From Monocercomonoides exilis (Eukaryota; Preaxostyla; Oxymonadida; Polymastigidae): a stretch of DNA of 64,000 bases. The stretch spans positions 808,501 through 872,500 of the forward strand of contig LSRY02000006.1 in the NCBI GenBank assembly GCA_001643675.2, in the 5' to 3' direction. Below the pieces are notes generated by a model, which ran no database searches, was not told the origin of the DNA, and was given only the letters and a program-made list of their open reading frames with translations. Below are positions 1 through 12,352 of the stretch, piece by piece (the first letter of the stretch is position 1; the number at the start of each line of letters is the position of its first letter). A program made the translations under genes and the position numbers.

Positions 1-620
1 TCAACTCATTTTTTTCGAAACCCCATTGAGATTAAAATATTGATCAAAACTCGAACGAAAGTATGATTTCAAAAAGGATCAGCCATTTGATCAAAAAGTC
101 AAATAGAAGCAAGATATTAAAAAAAAAGGATCAATCACATCTTTTAACTTCCTTTGTTCTTGACTTTGCGTTTAAAAAAAAATAATGGACAAAAATAAGC
201 AAAGAGGATGAATGAAATGATAAAAATAATACATAAACATACTGATAATCTTTCGAATTAAAATTTAAAAAAAAAAAAAATGACAACGAGAAGATGCACA
301 AAATGAAATTAAAAAAATGCAACTCACAAAAAAGAAATATACAAACTGATGAAGAAACACTAAAAATAAAAACTAAAATATAACATTTAACATTCATCAA
401 AACATCTTAAAAAGATTAACATTTGTTTGTTTGCTTAACAAAAGTTCCATTTAAGAATGATCAAATTACTTCACGCAAAAAATCATTTTTTCTGGAACAA
501 AACATTTAATAAAAGAAGATTTAAAAATAAAATTTCAATAATTAAATTGATAAAAGTTGAAACTCTTCAAAAATAAATAACTATACCAATCAAATATTAA
601 CCTATGTTATTAATAATTAT

Positions 621-678
621 GTCTTCTTCTTCTTCTTCTTTCTTTCTTTCTTTCTTTCTTTCTTCTTCTTCTTCTTCA
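621..678. repeat. TTC/TTTC microsatellite
   Basis: A pyrimidine-only run of TTC and TTTC units lies just beyond the stop codon of the Ser-rich gene on the minus strand. The remaining 620 bases of the left edge are AT-rich, and I see no supportable gene there; the one short hydrophobic frame at 131-400 (-) looks like chance in AT-rich DNA. Confidence 0.85.
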
Positions 679-691
679 TCTTTAACTTCTA

Positions 692-3600
692 TCAATGCTG
701 CTGGTTCTGAATAATAATCAACGTTTTCTGCCCAGGGTTAAGTCGAATAGGCTGCACACCGCTCTGTCCTGTTTGCGCTGTTGCTTCAACAACTCCATCA
801 GTCGCATTTCCAAAGGAGGAACCACGCAAATGATGTGAAGAAGAAGCAGAGGAAGAAGAAGCAGAAGGAGAAAAAGAGGAAGAGGAAGAGGAAGAGGAAG
901 CATACGAATTTGAAATCTGCGATTGCTGAGACAAATCAACAGAGACAGAAGATGACGCAGAATTAGAAGCAGAAGAAGAAGCTGAAGCAGAAGAAGAAGA
1001 CATCCAACTAAGTGAAGGACTGTCTGTTTTGATCTGCGGAATGCTCAATGGATAGAAAGGAGTGGGGAAAGATGAGAATCCCGTGGAAGACCTGACATGA
1101 AACGGAGAAATTTGCTTGTCTCCCGATGGATATGCAGCAAGCGATGAGAAGTTGCACTGTGGTTGCAATTGATTCTGCAATGGCATCTGATTTTGCAACG
1201 GCATTTGCAACGGCATTTGCAACTGCATCTGTGATTGCATCTGTGTCTGCATTTGTGACTGCAATTGGAGCTGATCTGAAAGACTCCTCTTGTGCTGCAT
1301 AAGAGCAGGTGGCGGGCTGTCCATTGAGTTTGTTCCAAGCTTTGATGGCTGCGCCGACGGGGAAGGAGGAGGAGAAGGAGAGCGCATAACAGGAGAAGGC
1401 ATCATTCCAGAAGCAGAAGAAGAAGAGGAAGAAGAGCCAAACACAGGTGGAGCGAGAGAAGGTGGAGGAGATTCAGAAATGGCAGAGCAGCTGGCAGAAG
1501 AGCTGGCGTCAAAGCGGATGGACATGCTGGCAGTAGGATCAGTGGGAACAGGGGAAAGAGGTGGAGATGGGGAATGAGGAGCATCCAGGTGTGAATCATC
1601 GGGGAGTGGAGAGTCAGAGAGCTTGGAGATGGAATACGTGAGAGAAGAAGAAGAAGAAGAAGAAGAAGATGATGATGATGATGAGGAAGAAGAAGTACCA
1701 GAAGAAGAAGAAGAAGAAGAAGGAATAGCAGCATGAGAAGAAGACGCAGAATTCACAGAAGGAAACCCAGAAACTGCAGTCGAGCCCATCAGCGGAGCAG
1801 CCGGTAAGCCCAGAAGCCTTGCTGGGTCTCTATTAGCAGCCTCTCTCTTCTGCAGCGGCGGCATTCCTGGTGCAATGGTCGTGGTGGAGACACGAGACTG
1901 TTCTGAAGAATCGTCTGGATCGCCGCTCAGCTCCTGAGACAGTTTGAGTCTTCCTGACTGAGCCAGAGGAGGAAGAGAAGCCAGTGGGGCAAGAGGAGCA
2001 AGAGGAGCCAGCGATGACTGAGGCGGAGGAGGAAGAAAAGCAGGATAGTTTCCAAACTGAGAAATGCTCTGGCCAGCCACAGAAGGCTGTGTGAGTGAGT
2101 GTGAACGAGAATGAGAGAGAATTTGAGTGGGCGAGGGCTGCCTGTATGAAGAGTGGAGAACAATCAATGGAGTTGGATTTGTAGACGCACCGTTCGAACA
2201 ACGCAAAGCAGAGGAAGGATCAGCTGCTGCTGCAACTGATGATGATGATGATGATGTGACAGTTGAATTAGCATTCGTCGCAGTTATTGTCACTGCCCCC
2301 GTGTTGTTTGAGGAAAAACGCAGATTCGCTTCCATCCTCAGATCCTCCAGCAGGCTCCGCTCGTTCTCCCTTCCTTCTTTGCAGTCCTGATGCATCTCTT
2401 CTTCACTCAACCGAAACCTCTCTTTGTTCTGCTCGTCGTCTTCCAGCTCGATTGGCGTGCTCCTCCTCAGCGCCCCAGCCACCAGCGCCTCGCTCACGTC
2501 GCTCAGAAGAGCAGGAGGGATGGTGGCGCGGTGGACAGATGGCTGAGAAAGATGGAGGGTTTCTGTGGGAGTGGCAGTGGAATTAGCATTGGCAGTGGCA
2601 GTGGCAGTGGCAGAAGGGGAAATAGTGTTGCGTGATGAGTGGATGAGGGCAGAGGAGGAGGAGGTAGAAGAAGACAATTGAGCAGATGGAGAGATAGAAG
2701 AATGACGAGAGTGTGGAGAACGAGGAGAACGAGGCGTATGAAGTGCATGTGATGGATGGGTTGAATTGAGAAGACGATTGCGAGGTGAAAGGGTGGGAGG
2801 AGGAGGCGGTGGGTATGGCGGGAGTGAAAGCTGAGGGAGAATAACAACAGCAGAAGAGCCTTGTTGTCTGTTTAACTGTGCTGGCAAAACTATTCTCTGA
2901 TGAGAAGAAGAAGAAGAAGAAGAAGAAGAAGAAGAAGATGATGATGATGATGAAGCAGGCTGCATGTTTGAAAGAGAAGAGAAAGCAGAAGGATGATACG
3001 GAGTGGGATAAGAGGGTGAAACACTTAGCGGAGCCTGATTGAGTGGCTGGCTGTTTTGAATGGAAGAAGCTGTGCTGATTGGAACAAATGCATTCTGCAC
3101 TGTTATTCTGGTGGTGCTTGAATGACGCTGATGAGCGCTAGAAATTACAGTGGAAGAAAGGGAGGAAGAGGAGGAAGAGGAAGAAGAAGGAGGAGGAAGT
3201 GGCGGAGGTGGATAAGATGGATGCATCAGTCTGCTGCCATTCCGTTGAGAATGAGATGAATGCGACAAAGAAAGAGAACTTGGATGTGCTGTAGCTGCTG
3301 CTGCTGCTGTTGCTGCTGTTGCTGTTGATATTGATGCTTCATTCATTTGCTGGTTGATATTCCTTTGGGGAAACTGAATCTGCTGTTGACCAACCTGACC
3401 AACCTGATTAACTTGTTTACTCTCTCTTCCTTGTCTTTCCTGTTTCCCTTGCTTTATTTGTCTTCCTTGTTTTCCTTGTTTACCTTTCATTCCATTCTGA
3501 CATTGTTCTCTTTGTTCTCTTCCTTCGATCTCTGTCGACTCATAACGCAGTGGCAGATACGACGTGTTGTCTGCCCTCCCGTTCAGAAGAGCAGAAACAG

Positions 3601-6600
3601 ATGGAACAGAAATGGAGCTGCGATGGTTTGCCTGCACAGCTTGTGGAGAGTCTCCAAGAGAAGCATAAGAGAAGTATGGAGGCATTGCAAGGGAGTTTTG
3701 TTGGGGTTGTTGAGGCTGTTGAATCTGTTGAATTTGATGAGTTTGTTGTGATTGCTGTGTTTGCTGTGTTGATTTAGGTAGTTGAGACAATTGAGGGAAT
3801 TGAGATAACTGAACTGGCTGAGCAGATTGAGAATATTGAGAATATCGAGTAAGGTTGGAAAAATGAGAAGAAGAAGAAGAAGAAGAAGAAGAAGAAGAAG
3901 AAGAAGAAGAAGAAGAAGAAGAATGAGAAAATTGAGAAGTTTGAACAAACTGAGCAGTAGAAGCAGCATCTGTTGCCTGGGCATAGCCTGTGATAGGGCT
4001 GAAGGCGTTGCTCAAAGGATGCTGATTGGAAGAAAAGGGAGGAAAAGAAGGAGAAGAAGAAGCGAATGATTGGAAATAAGGTTGTTGGGAAGAGTTAGAG
4101 GGAAGAGAAGGAGGAGGAGAGGCAGAGAGAGAGGAAGGAGGAGAAGAAGAAGAAGCAAATGAAGAAGAAGAAAAAGGAGGAGAAGAGGAAGAGGAAGAGG
4201 AAGAGGAAGAATATGAAGGAGAAGAAAAGCTGTTGTTTTGACTCTGATGCAGATGAAGCTGTGGCTGAATGGCGAATCTCTCAGAAGATGTTTGATGAGG
4301 AGAAGAAAGTGAATTGTAAACAGGAGAAGCGACCTGAAATGCAGAAGACAAAGAATGTGAATGACAAATTAATGTGGATGATGGCAATGCAGAAGAAGAA
4401 GAAGAAGAAGAAGAAGAAGAAGAAGAAGAAGAAGAAGAAGAAGAAGAAGAAGAGGAGGAGGAGGAGGAGGAGGAGGAGGAGGAGGAGGAGGAGGAGGAGG
4501 AGGAAGGAGGAGGAGGAAGAGAAGAAGAAGAAGATGCAAAAGAAGCAGCAGAAGCCTGAGATGAAATGTTTGTGGTTGATGGCATCGCTGTCAGCTGCTG
4601 CTGTGATTGCGATTGTGGTTGTGTCTGAAGAGCATAGGGAATGTTTTGTCTTTGAGGTGCTGCGAAGTGGAGGTGGGTGTTAAGCGAGGTGCTGGACAGA
4701 GAAGAAGAAGGATAAGGAGCAGTTGCTTCAGAGGAGCTGATTGAACTGGCTGAACTGGCTGAACTGAGACTGCTGCTGCTTGTGGTGGAAGAAGCGCTTC
4801 TGTTATCTGAATCATCATCATCATCATTTGAGTCACTAATATCATCGCTATTGTCTCTATTATCATTATTATTTCTTCTGCTGCTATTATTTCTGCTATC
4901 TCCACTATCACTGCTGCTCTCGCTGCTGCTGTATCTGCCTTCTTCTGCCTCGTTTGCTTGTCTTGCCTGTCTTGTTTGTCTCGATGTTCTTGTGGTTATG
5001 CCATTTCTGTGTGAATGAGCAGCTCTTCTGGAGTGATGTCTTCTGTGTGAATGCGACCCGAGATTCTGCATTTCGATGCTTTGTGTGGTTGATAGTGAAG
5101 AATCTGAAGTGGAAGAAGAAGAAGAAGAGGAAGAGGAAGAAGAATTTGAGAAAGAATTTGAAGAAGAAGAAGAAGAAGAAGATGATGATGATGAATGACG
5201 ATGTCTGCCTCTGTGTCGTGAAGAGCTGCCAGAGGAGCGGAGAACAGACTCAACTGGCTGATAGACAAGAGGAGTAGCTATGCGCTCTTCGTATTCGACG
5301 ATCTCATCATCGTCGGGGCAGACTGAATATGACAGAGCAAGATCAGCAATGGCTGAGCGATAGCCAACATACTCAATGATGATGAAGAGGAATGTCAAAG
5401 CTGATGGGGTAAGGAAGTTTTTTTTTTGAAATGGAATGTGTTAATGGAGAAGAGGTGGGAGAAAAAATAGATTGGAAGAAGAATTAAAAAAAGGAGGACA
5501 AATGAGAAAAGAAAGAAAAGAAAGAAAATAAAGCAAATTAAAAAATCAAATAAAAATGTTTTTTTTTAAAAAAAAGAGAAATATTTTTGCAAATTTAAAA
5601 TTCACAAACCACAAATGAATGCACTCTTGTACTTATAGATGACACAGACAAGTCTGCAGATCACATTCAGCCAAGATGTGTTTGTCCACCCCAAAACTTC
5701 TGCTGCCTCTTTGAGAAACAGATCAGCATCCCCTTCGTCATACGCCACTGATTTGTCTTTAGGCCACTTCAAAACGCCATCCGCAATCACACACAGCGCC
5801 GCTCGCACCACAAACAAGCCCAGCATCAGCGTCTGCACAATCACACTGAATACGGTGTATTTGTGCTTCTTGGCCTTCTTCTTCATCACCTCCACCCTCG
5901 CGGCGCGCCTCCGGCTCATCCGCTTCCTCCTCTCGTCAGGCGGGTAGTTGACGTCTGACGCGATGTTTGCTGGATCGTCAGGCGCAAAGGGTATTTGGAT
6001 GTCCTTCTTCTTGAGAGAGCGGATGATGGTTATGACCAAGTGAGTAAAGAACAAAACGATAATCAGAAAGCCGAGCAACAAATCAACAAGAGTCACAATA
6101 AACTCCACTGTCTCTGAATATAATTCCTTGTCAAACGTATTGAATATCGACGTTGCATTGTATTGGATTATAAAAAGCACGAATAAAAAACATTCATTTA
6201 TAAGATATCTAAATCCGGAAATCTGAGAAAAAATATAAAAAAAATAGGAAACATTAAACGTCATTTTTCACAAAAATAATATCATACTCTTCTTTTTCTT
6301 CTCTTTGTCATCCCGTTTGTTGTATTTGAAATAAGCGCCAAACTGAAAAGGCTGCAAATCAAAGAAGCAACACCCAAAGCCAGCATCGTTGCTGCTCTTT
6401 TCGTTAGTTTATTCCTTTCTGATTCAAGAATTTCAGAAACATTTTCAACATCGTAATAAGTGGACCATCTTTTGTCTTCAGTTTTGTTATATTCTCTGTA
6501 GCGACCAAACAGAAGCCAGCGAAATTCATATACCCCAAAAAATATTCCAAACATCCCAAGAAAGACGGAAAATGAAGGAAATAATGATTGTAGGGCAAGT

Positions 6601-6872
6601 GCAAAATTTACCGTGCTCCGAAATAATCCCACTTTAGACCAGCATATTACAGAAAAAAACGTATAAGCAATTGAGAGCATAACAATTCCAATAATAATGA
6701 ATGTAAGCAATGAAAGAACTCCAACAGCATCAGAAGCACCAAGCAGATTTCCACAGCCACCTTCAAATCCTAAGCATATCACAAAAAGAATTATTTCTAT
6801 TACAATAAAGCACGAAATATGCTTTTTATGCAAAACTGAAAACAAAAACTTTAATAAGAAAATTAAACGCAT
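692..6872 (-). CDS. multi-pass membrane protein with giant Ser-rich tail
   Basis: Three exons join in frame: 6872-6288, 6222-5610 and 5400-692, with introns of 65 nt (GTATGA...CAG) and 209 nt (GTTTGT...CAG). The predicted protein has about 1968 residues. The first 430 or so contain eight hydrophobic segments; the first could be a signal peptide, leaving a seven-helix core. A very basic loop (RRKRMSRRRAARVEVMKKKAKKHK region) lies before the seventh segment, and the eighth spans the second intron. The remaining 1550 residues are low complexity: Ser runs of more than 30, Gln-rich blocks such as repeated QMQ/QMPLQ, and Pro-Ser stretches. The final 30 residues are less repetitive. I do not recognise a family; receptor or THH1/TOM-like membrane families are possibilities from topology only. 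The start is the first ATG of the open frame, and an earlier exon cannot be excluded. Confidence 0.75.
3866..3921. repeat. GAA trinucleotide run coding for Ser
   Basis: This is an uninterrupted GAA run on the plus strand. It is read on the minus strand as TCT codons and gives one of the Ser runs of the membrane protein tail. Confidence 0.9.
4391..4519. repeat. GAA block fused to GAG block
   Basis: A purine-only tract of almost 130 bases changes sharply from AGA/GAA units to GAG/GGA units near 4452. Read on the minus strand, both blocks encode Ser, first with TCC-type and then with TCT-type codons, giving the longest Ser run of the window, at about residues 695-735 of the protein. Confidence 0.9.
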
Positions 6873-7225
6873 CAGCTCATTGACAAACGTTTTTCTTTAG
6901 AAAGTAAAGGAACGCTGCGAGAAATTGACGGATTATATACACGCGTTCCAAGCATTGAACATGGAAATAAACTGATCTTACCATAACATCGTGCATTTCT
7001 GATTAATTGAATTGCATTTAAATGATTGTTTTCTGAAGCATTTCAGATGCTACAGAATAAATATTTGTTAATGCAGCATAGAAAAAATTAACTATGCATC
7101 AAATTTTCAGATCTTAGCCACACTTATTCATCGTAGCCCTGATATGATATGAAAACTGTAAACTTTTTCTACGAGAGAAAGAAACAAATTATCTTTGTTG
7201 TATTCTTTCAAAACATCATAAAAAA
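6873..7225. other. divergent intergenic region
   Basis: These 353 bases separate two genes that are transcribed away from each other, so the region should hold both promoters. It is AT-rich, and I see no recognisable motif or further gene. Confidence 0.5.
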
Positions 7226-7902
7226 ATGCAGTTATTAATCTTTTTAATTTTATCATTTTCATCACTTTATTCAGAGGAAGCAATTTCACAAGTTTGTTTT
7301 TTCTACACTTATTCTCATTTCTCTAAAATGAACTTTCTGTTTATTTTAATTTTTAACTTATTCATTATAGGATGGTGCATTTTCTCCTGCGAAAAGTCAT
7401 TCATTCTTTGAAAGAAAGCAAACTGAAAAAGCCATTCAAAATTCATACACTCCTCAATCAAAGGATTCACTTCCAAAAGATGAGCTTGATAGCAGGTTTT
7501 ACACTTCTGGAAGCACTAAAACTCGCAACCGTCCACAAAATAGTGTAATTGCAAACGAGCAACGTCCAACTAGAAAAGAAAACGTGTGCCAATAATTGTT
7601 CTTTTCTTTATAATCTTAGATGTAAATTTTTTTAGAAATATGAATTCAAAACAAATTGGATTCCTTCAAATCATTACAACGTTGATAAATCGCAATTCGA
7701 ACAAAAACCAATCAAAGCTACTCCTCCAACTTGGAAACATAATGATAGTCCTCAAAAGTTTAAGGAATTTGATCCAGAAAAAGCCTTTACAAAAAGCCAG
7801 CAAGCCGTAGAAACTGTTCAAGTTGAAACTGCTGCAACGCCTTCAGATTCGTCCGAAAAACTATCACTGTCGAACAGAAGTCCTTATTTACGCTTTTTCT
7901 GA
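7226..7902 (+). CDS. small secreted protein, unknown function
   Basis: Three exons, 7226-7291, 7371-7583 and 7636-7902, join in phase 0 to give 181 residues. The introns are 79 nt (GTTTGT...TATAG) and 52 nt (GTGTGC...TTTAG). Exon 1 encodes a strongly hydrophobic leader, MQLLIFLILSFSSLYS, with small residues that suit signal-peptide cleavage. The mature part is polar and rich in Ser, Lys, Gln, Pro and Thr, with no Cys pattern and no domain I recognise. The ATG follows an A-rich stretch. Each exon alone is short, so the gene is visible only after splicing; the unbroken frame through both junctions is the main support. Confidence 0.6.
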
Positions 7903-8150
7903 TTCTTTCACTCACTTTCTCATTTCACAAAAGTTTAACTTCTTGGCAATCTTCGCCTTCGTATTTCTTCGTTTGCAAATATAATTTGTATTAATGATAT
8001 TTTCCACTTTATTTCACTCAACAAAGAAAATTACAAAAATATTGCAAAAAATTTTGTTCAGATCCAAAAAGATCATTTTCCCAATATTCAAGCCGTTTCG
8101 AATTTTTTCCTTTTTTTGTATATTTCTCGTTAAATACAATTTGAAAGCGA

Positions 8151-11100
8151 ATGGCACTTTCATCATTCAATAAAGAAGGAAACTTATATGCAACTATATC
8201 CTCAGATCGTCGGCTTAGAATTTGGGACACACGCTCTCGTTCTCTTAAACATGAATCTCCTTTACCAAATCATTTAACTGTCGAATGCACATCACTGTCC
8301 TGGCTCGAGCAAAGCTATCAAAAATTAGTTTGTTTTTTATATTTATATATGCTATTCAATTCTTTGAATCATATTTTATGATTGCTTCTTTTTTACAAAT
8401 TTTTATGAACACTGCTTCATATTTGCTGTTTTACATTGATAGAATCAAGCATACATTGCGGTTGGAAGGATCGATGGAAGCACTTATGTTTATACATTTG
8501 GTGAAACAAAGGAGCCATCACATTATAGAAATTCTTTTTCGCAATCAAATACAGCTGTTTTAGGAGCATTTCTAAGCGGCAACGTTATTTTTATTGGAAC
8601 ATCTAATGGTGTTCTTACAGCTTTTGACTTTAAAACATGCAAGCCTCTTCGAAGTTTTTCACTTTTGCCTCAAGCTGCTCAACTTTCTTCGCTTTGCTCA
8701 CCTTCCTCAGAGTTTATTACATCTGTTTTAATGACTCCGGATTGTCGTCATGTTTTGGCAACGTATAATAATTTCTCAAATGATTTAAGTGGAGGAGGAA
8801 GCAACAAAGAGAATGTTCTCTTATGGGCATTGCCTCCAATTGACTCTCCTGTCGAAGATGATGCAATAAGAATTGCCTCATTTGTGACGTCTTCCCCATC
8901 ATTATTGGGTGGACTCAGTTGGATTGGAAGCGGCGATTATGGACAAAATCGGTATCGCAGCTCAAAAAAGCATAAGCCAAAGCCAGGAATGTGCGATCGT
9001 GTGTTTTTTGCAGCGCATGAACTGCCCTCGCGCTATCAGAGTATGGCCACCGCACTACCGCTGTGGGCGCCTGCGAAAGGAGCAAGTGATGGAGATGGAG
9101 TTGGAAGTAGGGTTCTGAGGGCAGGAAGCGGAGGGCGGAACGATTCGGCGTCTGCTTATGTGTGGAGGATAAAGAAAGAATGGCTGAAGATATCATATGT
9201 GCATTTGAAGGATAAGCTTCAACAGCCAAAAGGTTTGTATTTCATTATTATTTATTTATTTATTTATTTAACTGTGAAATGAATTTCTCTGGATTATTTT
9301 AAATAAAAAAATCCAATATTTTCAAATCAATTCCGAAATTAAAGCCACACAAACTGCACCTGTTCCGTTGCAGGACACTCTACAACACCTTCAATCAGCA
9401 GCTGCTTCACTTCCATCCAAAAGCTCTTCTTCTCTTCCCTTCACAAAGACGCCGCTGAATCCCTTCATCATCCTGAAGAGCCCGCAGCCCATCTACAGAG
9501 TCATGTCATTCACATCAGTCCCCATCGAAGGCGCTGAGTCTGGAATGCCTATTGATCTCAGCGAAGGCGAGGATACACAGCTGATGAAGCCAATTCCTGC
9601 TCTTTCAGAGACAAAATCTGCACAGACGTTAGATGTTCGTGCGGCGCTTTCTCGGTCGTCTTCATCATCATCATCGTCATTCTCTTCTTCCTCTTTTTCT
9701 CCCTTATCTTCTGCTTCTAATACAAACCCCACTAACCCATCACTTCAAAAAATCGAGTGTCTCTTTCCGATATTTGTGCTCTCTTTGCAGCTGAGGTGCT
9801 TCACATACGTCGTCGACCTGCTTTCGCAGCAGCCTCTCATTCATCTCCAGCCCCACCAGACGATTTCACTGAACAACTCTTCAAAAATTGCTTCTTCTTC
9901 TTCTTCTGGATCTTTTGTTTCGTCAGCCTCAATGCTGACACCCGAGGGAAGTGAAGCCAGTGGCATTGTGGGTGTTCTTCCTATTGAGGAAATGCATGTG
10001 CAGGAAATGAATGAAGATAATGACAAAAATGAGGAGAAGCAGAACAATGAAGCTGGGGAAGAGAAAGCAAAGGATGATGAAGAAAATGAGGAAGAAACGA
10101 GTAAAACAGAGAAGAAGAAGAAGAAGAGGAATAAAAAGAACAAAAAGGGCAAAGTGAGCAAAATCGGTATCTCGACAAACAAGTTGATGATCGCATTTGG
10201 CAATCCATTGACACCTGCTTTTGCTTCAGAACAGTTTGCGTCAATCAAAATGAAGAGCATCGAATCAATTGAATCTAATGAATCCATTGAAACTATTGAA
10301 TCTTCTTCTTCCTCTTCCTCTTCCCAACAGCTTGCAGCAGCTTCAGCATCAACAAAATCGACTCCTGTGTTCATTCTGCGCCCTTCCTTTACGCTCACTC
10401 CACGCGATGTCGATATGCTCTTCAGCGAAGAGCAGAGCATCGCCCAGCACCGCGCTGCCTCAACATTCACCACGTCACTCTCCACTTCCTCTGCGGCTCA
10501 GAAGCTGTCAATTTCTTCTTTTTCTTCTTCTTCCTCCTCTGCTTCTTCCTCTGCTTCTGCTTCAGCTGTGTCTGCTGTCTCAGCTGGCCTTGTATCTCCG
10601 TTTGTCTTTGGGATGCCCACAGCAGCGCTGGCACACCCACTGCAGTCTTCTCACTCTCTCAATCTTCCAAAACTCCCTCCCCCATTTCGCCAAGGAGCAG
10701 AAAATAAAGATGAAAAAGAAGAAGAAGAAGAAGAAGTGAAAGTTTCCACAAATAGTCTGCTTCCTGCTGCAGCCAACGGAGAGCTTCTGGACTCGACTTC
10801 TACGCCGATCAAGCACACAGTCACTTCCATCCCTTCCATCCCATCTCTTTCTTCTCTTCCTTCCTCTGCAACGTCTCGATTCTCTTTGGCATCCACGTTG
10901 CAGCAGGCGCTGGAGCAGCAGGACACGAAGACGATTCTGAATGTGCTGTCGCATTCAGACCCAACCACCATCTTTGCGACAGTCTCAGAACTTCCTGTGA
11001 AGTCAGCTGTGACTCTGCTGGGTGTGCTAATCCCAAAGGCATTGGATGTGTTCACACCGGAGGGTGCTTTGCTGGCATCGGAGAAAGGGAAGAAGCTGCA

Positions 11101-12352
11101 GAGCAAGTCGGAGAAGGCGTTTGACATGGGCGATGCAGAGGGGAATGATTCGGAGAGCGAGGAGGATGAGATGGATGAGATGTCAGAAGATGAGGAGGAA
11201 GATGATGAAGATGAAGAAGGAGATGATGATGAAGATGATGGAATTTCAGGGAAATCAAGCAAACTTGGTTCATCTTCCTCATTCTCTTTCTCAAGTTCCA
11301 ACAAAACCAAACCAGGAAAGATGAGCAAAGCCGAGCGCGATCAGGAGAAGCTGAAGAAGAGAGAAGCACACACAAACCCATTGGCCATCTGTGTGTGGCT
11401 GCGTGTGCTGGTGATGGTGCATGGGTGGTATTTACAGAGGAGTGATGGAAGCAATAACAGTAAAAGCAATGGAAGCAATGGAGCAAGTGGAGTAGGAGGC
11501 AGTGTCGGGAGGAAGATGATGCGGGAGATGCGTGCGAGGATCAGCGGGAGGGTGCACAATCTGTCATCATTGACAGCGCTGAAGGGAAGGCTGGATTTGG
11601 TCACAGGGAAGATTGTGGTGGCAGCTGAGCGGGCAAAAGGAGCGATTCCGGATGGCTTTGAAGCAGGAGGATCTGGTTTGAATGGAGTGATGGGATCAGA
11701 AGAAGGAGAAGAAGGAGAAGAAGGAGAAGGGAAAGGGAAAGGGAAAGGGAAAGGGAAAGAAGGGGTTGTTGGATTGAGTGTGGACAAGGAGAAGAAGGTG
11801 TGGGCGGTTAGAGGAGATATGGGATTGGCTATACCTGCGCTGTGCAAAGTGAATGACGATGGGACAGAAGAGGTGATTGTGCAGAAAGTGGAAGTGAGCA
11901 GAAGAGAACTGAGGAAGAAGGAGAGGAGGAAAGAGCAGGCGGTTAAGAAAAGGAAGCAGAATAGACTGGAGAAGGAGTTGTATGGGGAAGGTGGGCTGAA
12001 GAAAGCGATAAGGATAAGGAAGAGTGAAAATGAAGAAGAAGAAGAAGATGATGATGAGGAGGAGGAGGAGGAGGATGAAGAGGAAGAAGAAGAAGAAGAT
12101 GATGATGATAGTATTAGAGAAGAAGAAGAAGATGATGACGAAGGCGAAGATGAAGATGATGAGGATGAAGAAGAAGAAGATGAAGAAGCAGAGACCGAAG
12201 ATAGCGATGAAGACAATGATGAGGATGATGCTGTCGATGATGAGGAGGATGATGATAACATGGATGATTTCAAAGAAGACGAATCAGAAGATGACGAGGA
12301 GACGATTTTGTTTGATGAAACAGAAAAACCTTTCAAACGAAAAGGCAAATAA
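8151..12352 (+). CDS. WDR43: WDR43/Utp5-like small-subunit processome protein
   Basis: The likely role is as a UtpA (t-UTP) subunit of the nucleolar complex that starts 18S rRNA transcription and processing. Exons are 8151-8327, 8443-9232 and 9345-12352, joined in phases 0 and 1, for about 1324 residues. The N-terminus carries WD-repeat sequence (RRLRIWDTRS; later VLLWAL). A Utp12-type C-terminal domain starts near 10870 (LASTLQQALEQQDTKTILNV) and continues after an acidic insert with ICVWLRVLVMVHGWYL, as in WDR43. The tail is lysine-rich, then almost pure Asp/Glu. Human WDR43 has about 680 residues; the excess here is Ser, Glu and Asp runs. The third-exon acceptor at 9344 (AAAG) was chosen because the nearby TTGCAG acceptor breaks the frame. 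Family assignment is good from memory of the motifs. Confidence 0.82.
11729..11765 (+). repeat. GGGAAA hexamer array, possible G-quadruplex
   Basis: Four GGG runs with AAA spacers, followed by a GGGG, lie on the coding strand of the WDR43-like gene and encode Gly-Lys repeats. The spacing fits the usual rule for an intramolecular G-quadruplex in DNA or RNA. Confidence 0.7.

Noticed and set aside
131-400. 89-residue hydrophobic frame on the minus strand
   Set aside because: Phe/Leu/Ser-rich translation of AT-rich DNA, with no start context, splicing partner or domain.
9345-9370. Acceptor at TTGCAG for the last WDR43 exon
   Set aside because: It looks better as a splice site, but joining there puts the next exon out of frame; the AAAG site at 9344 keeps it.
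11341-12348. 335-residue Ser-rich minus frame
   Set aside because: It is the antisense shadow of the Asp/Glu tail of the WDR43-like gene, whose domains support the plus strand.
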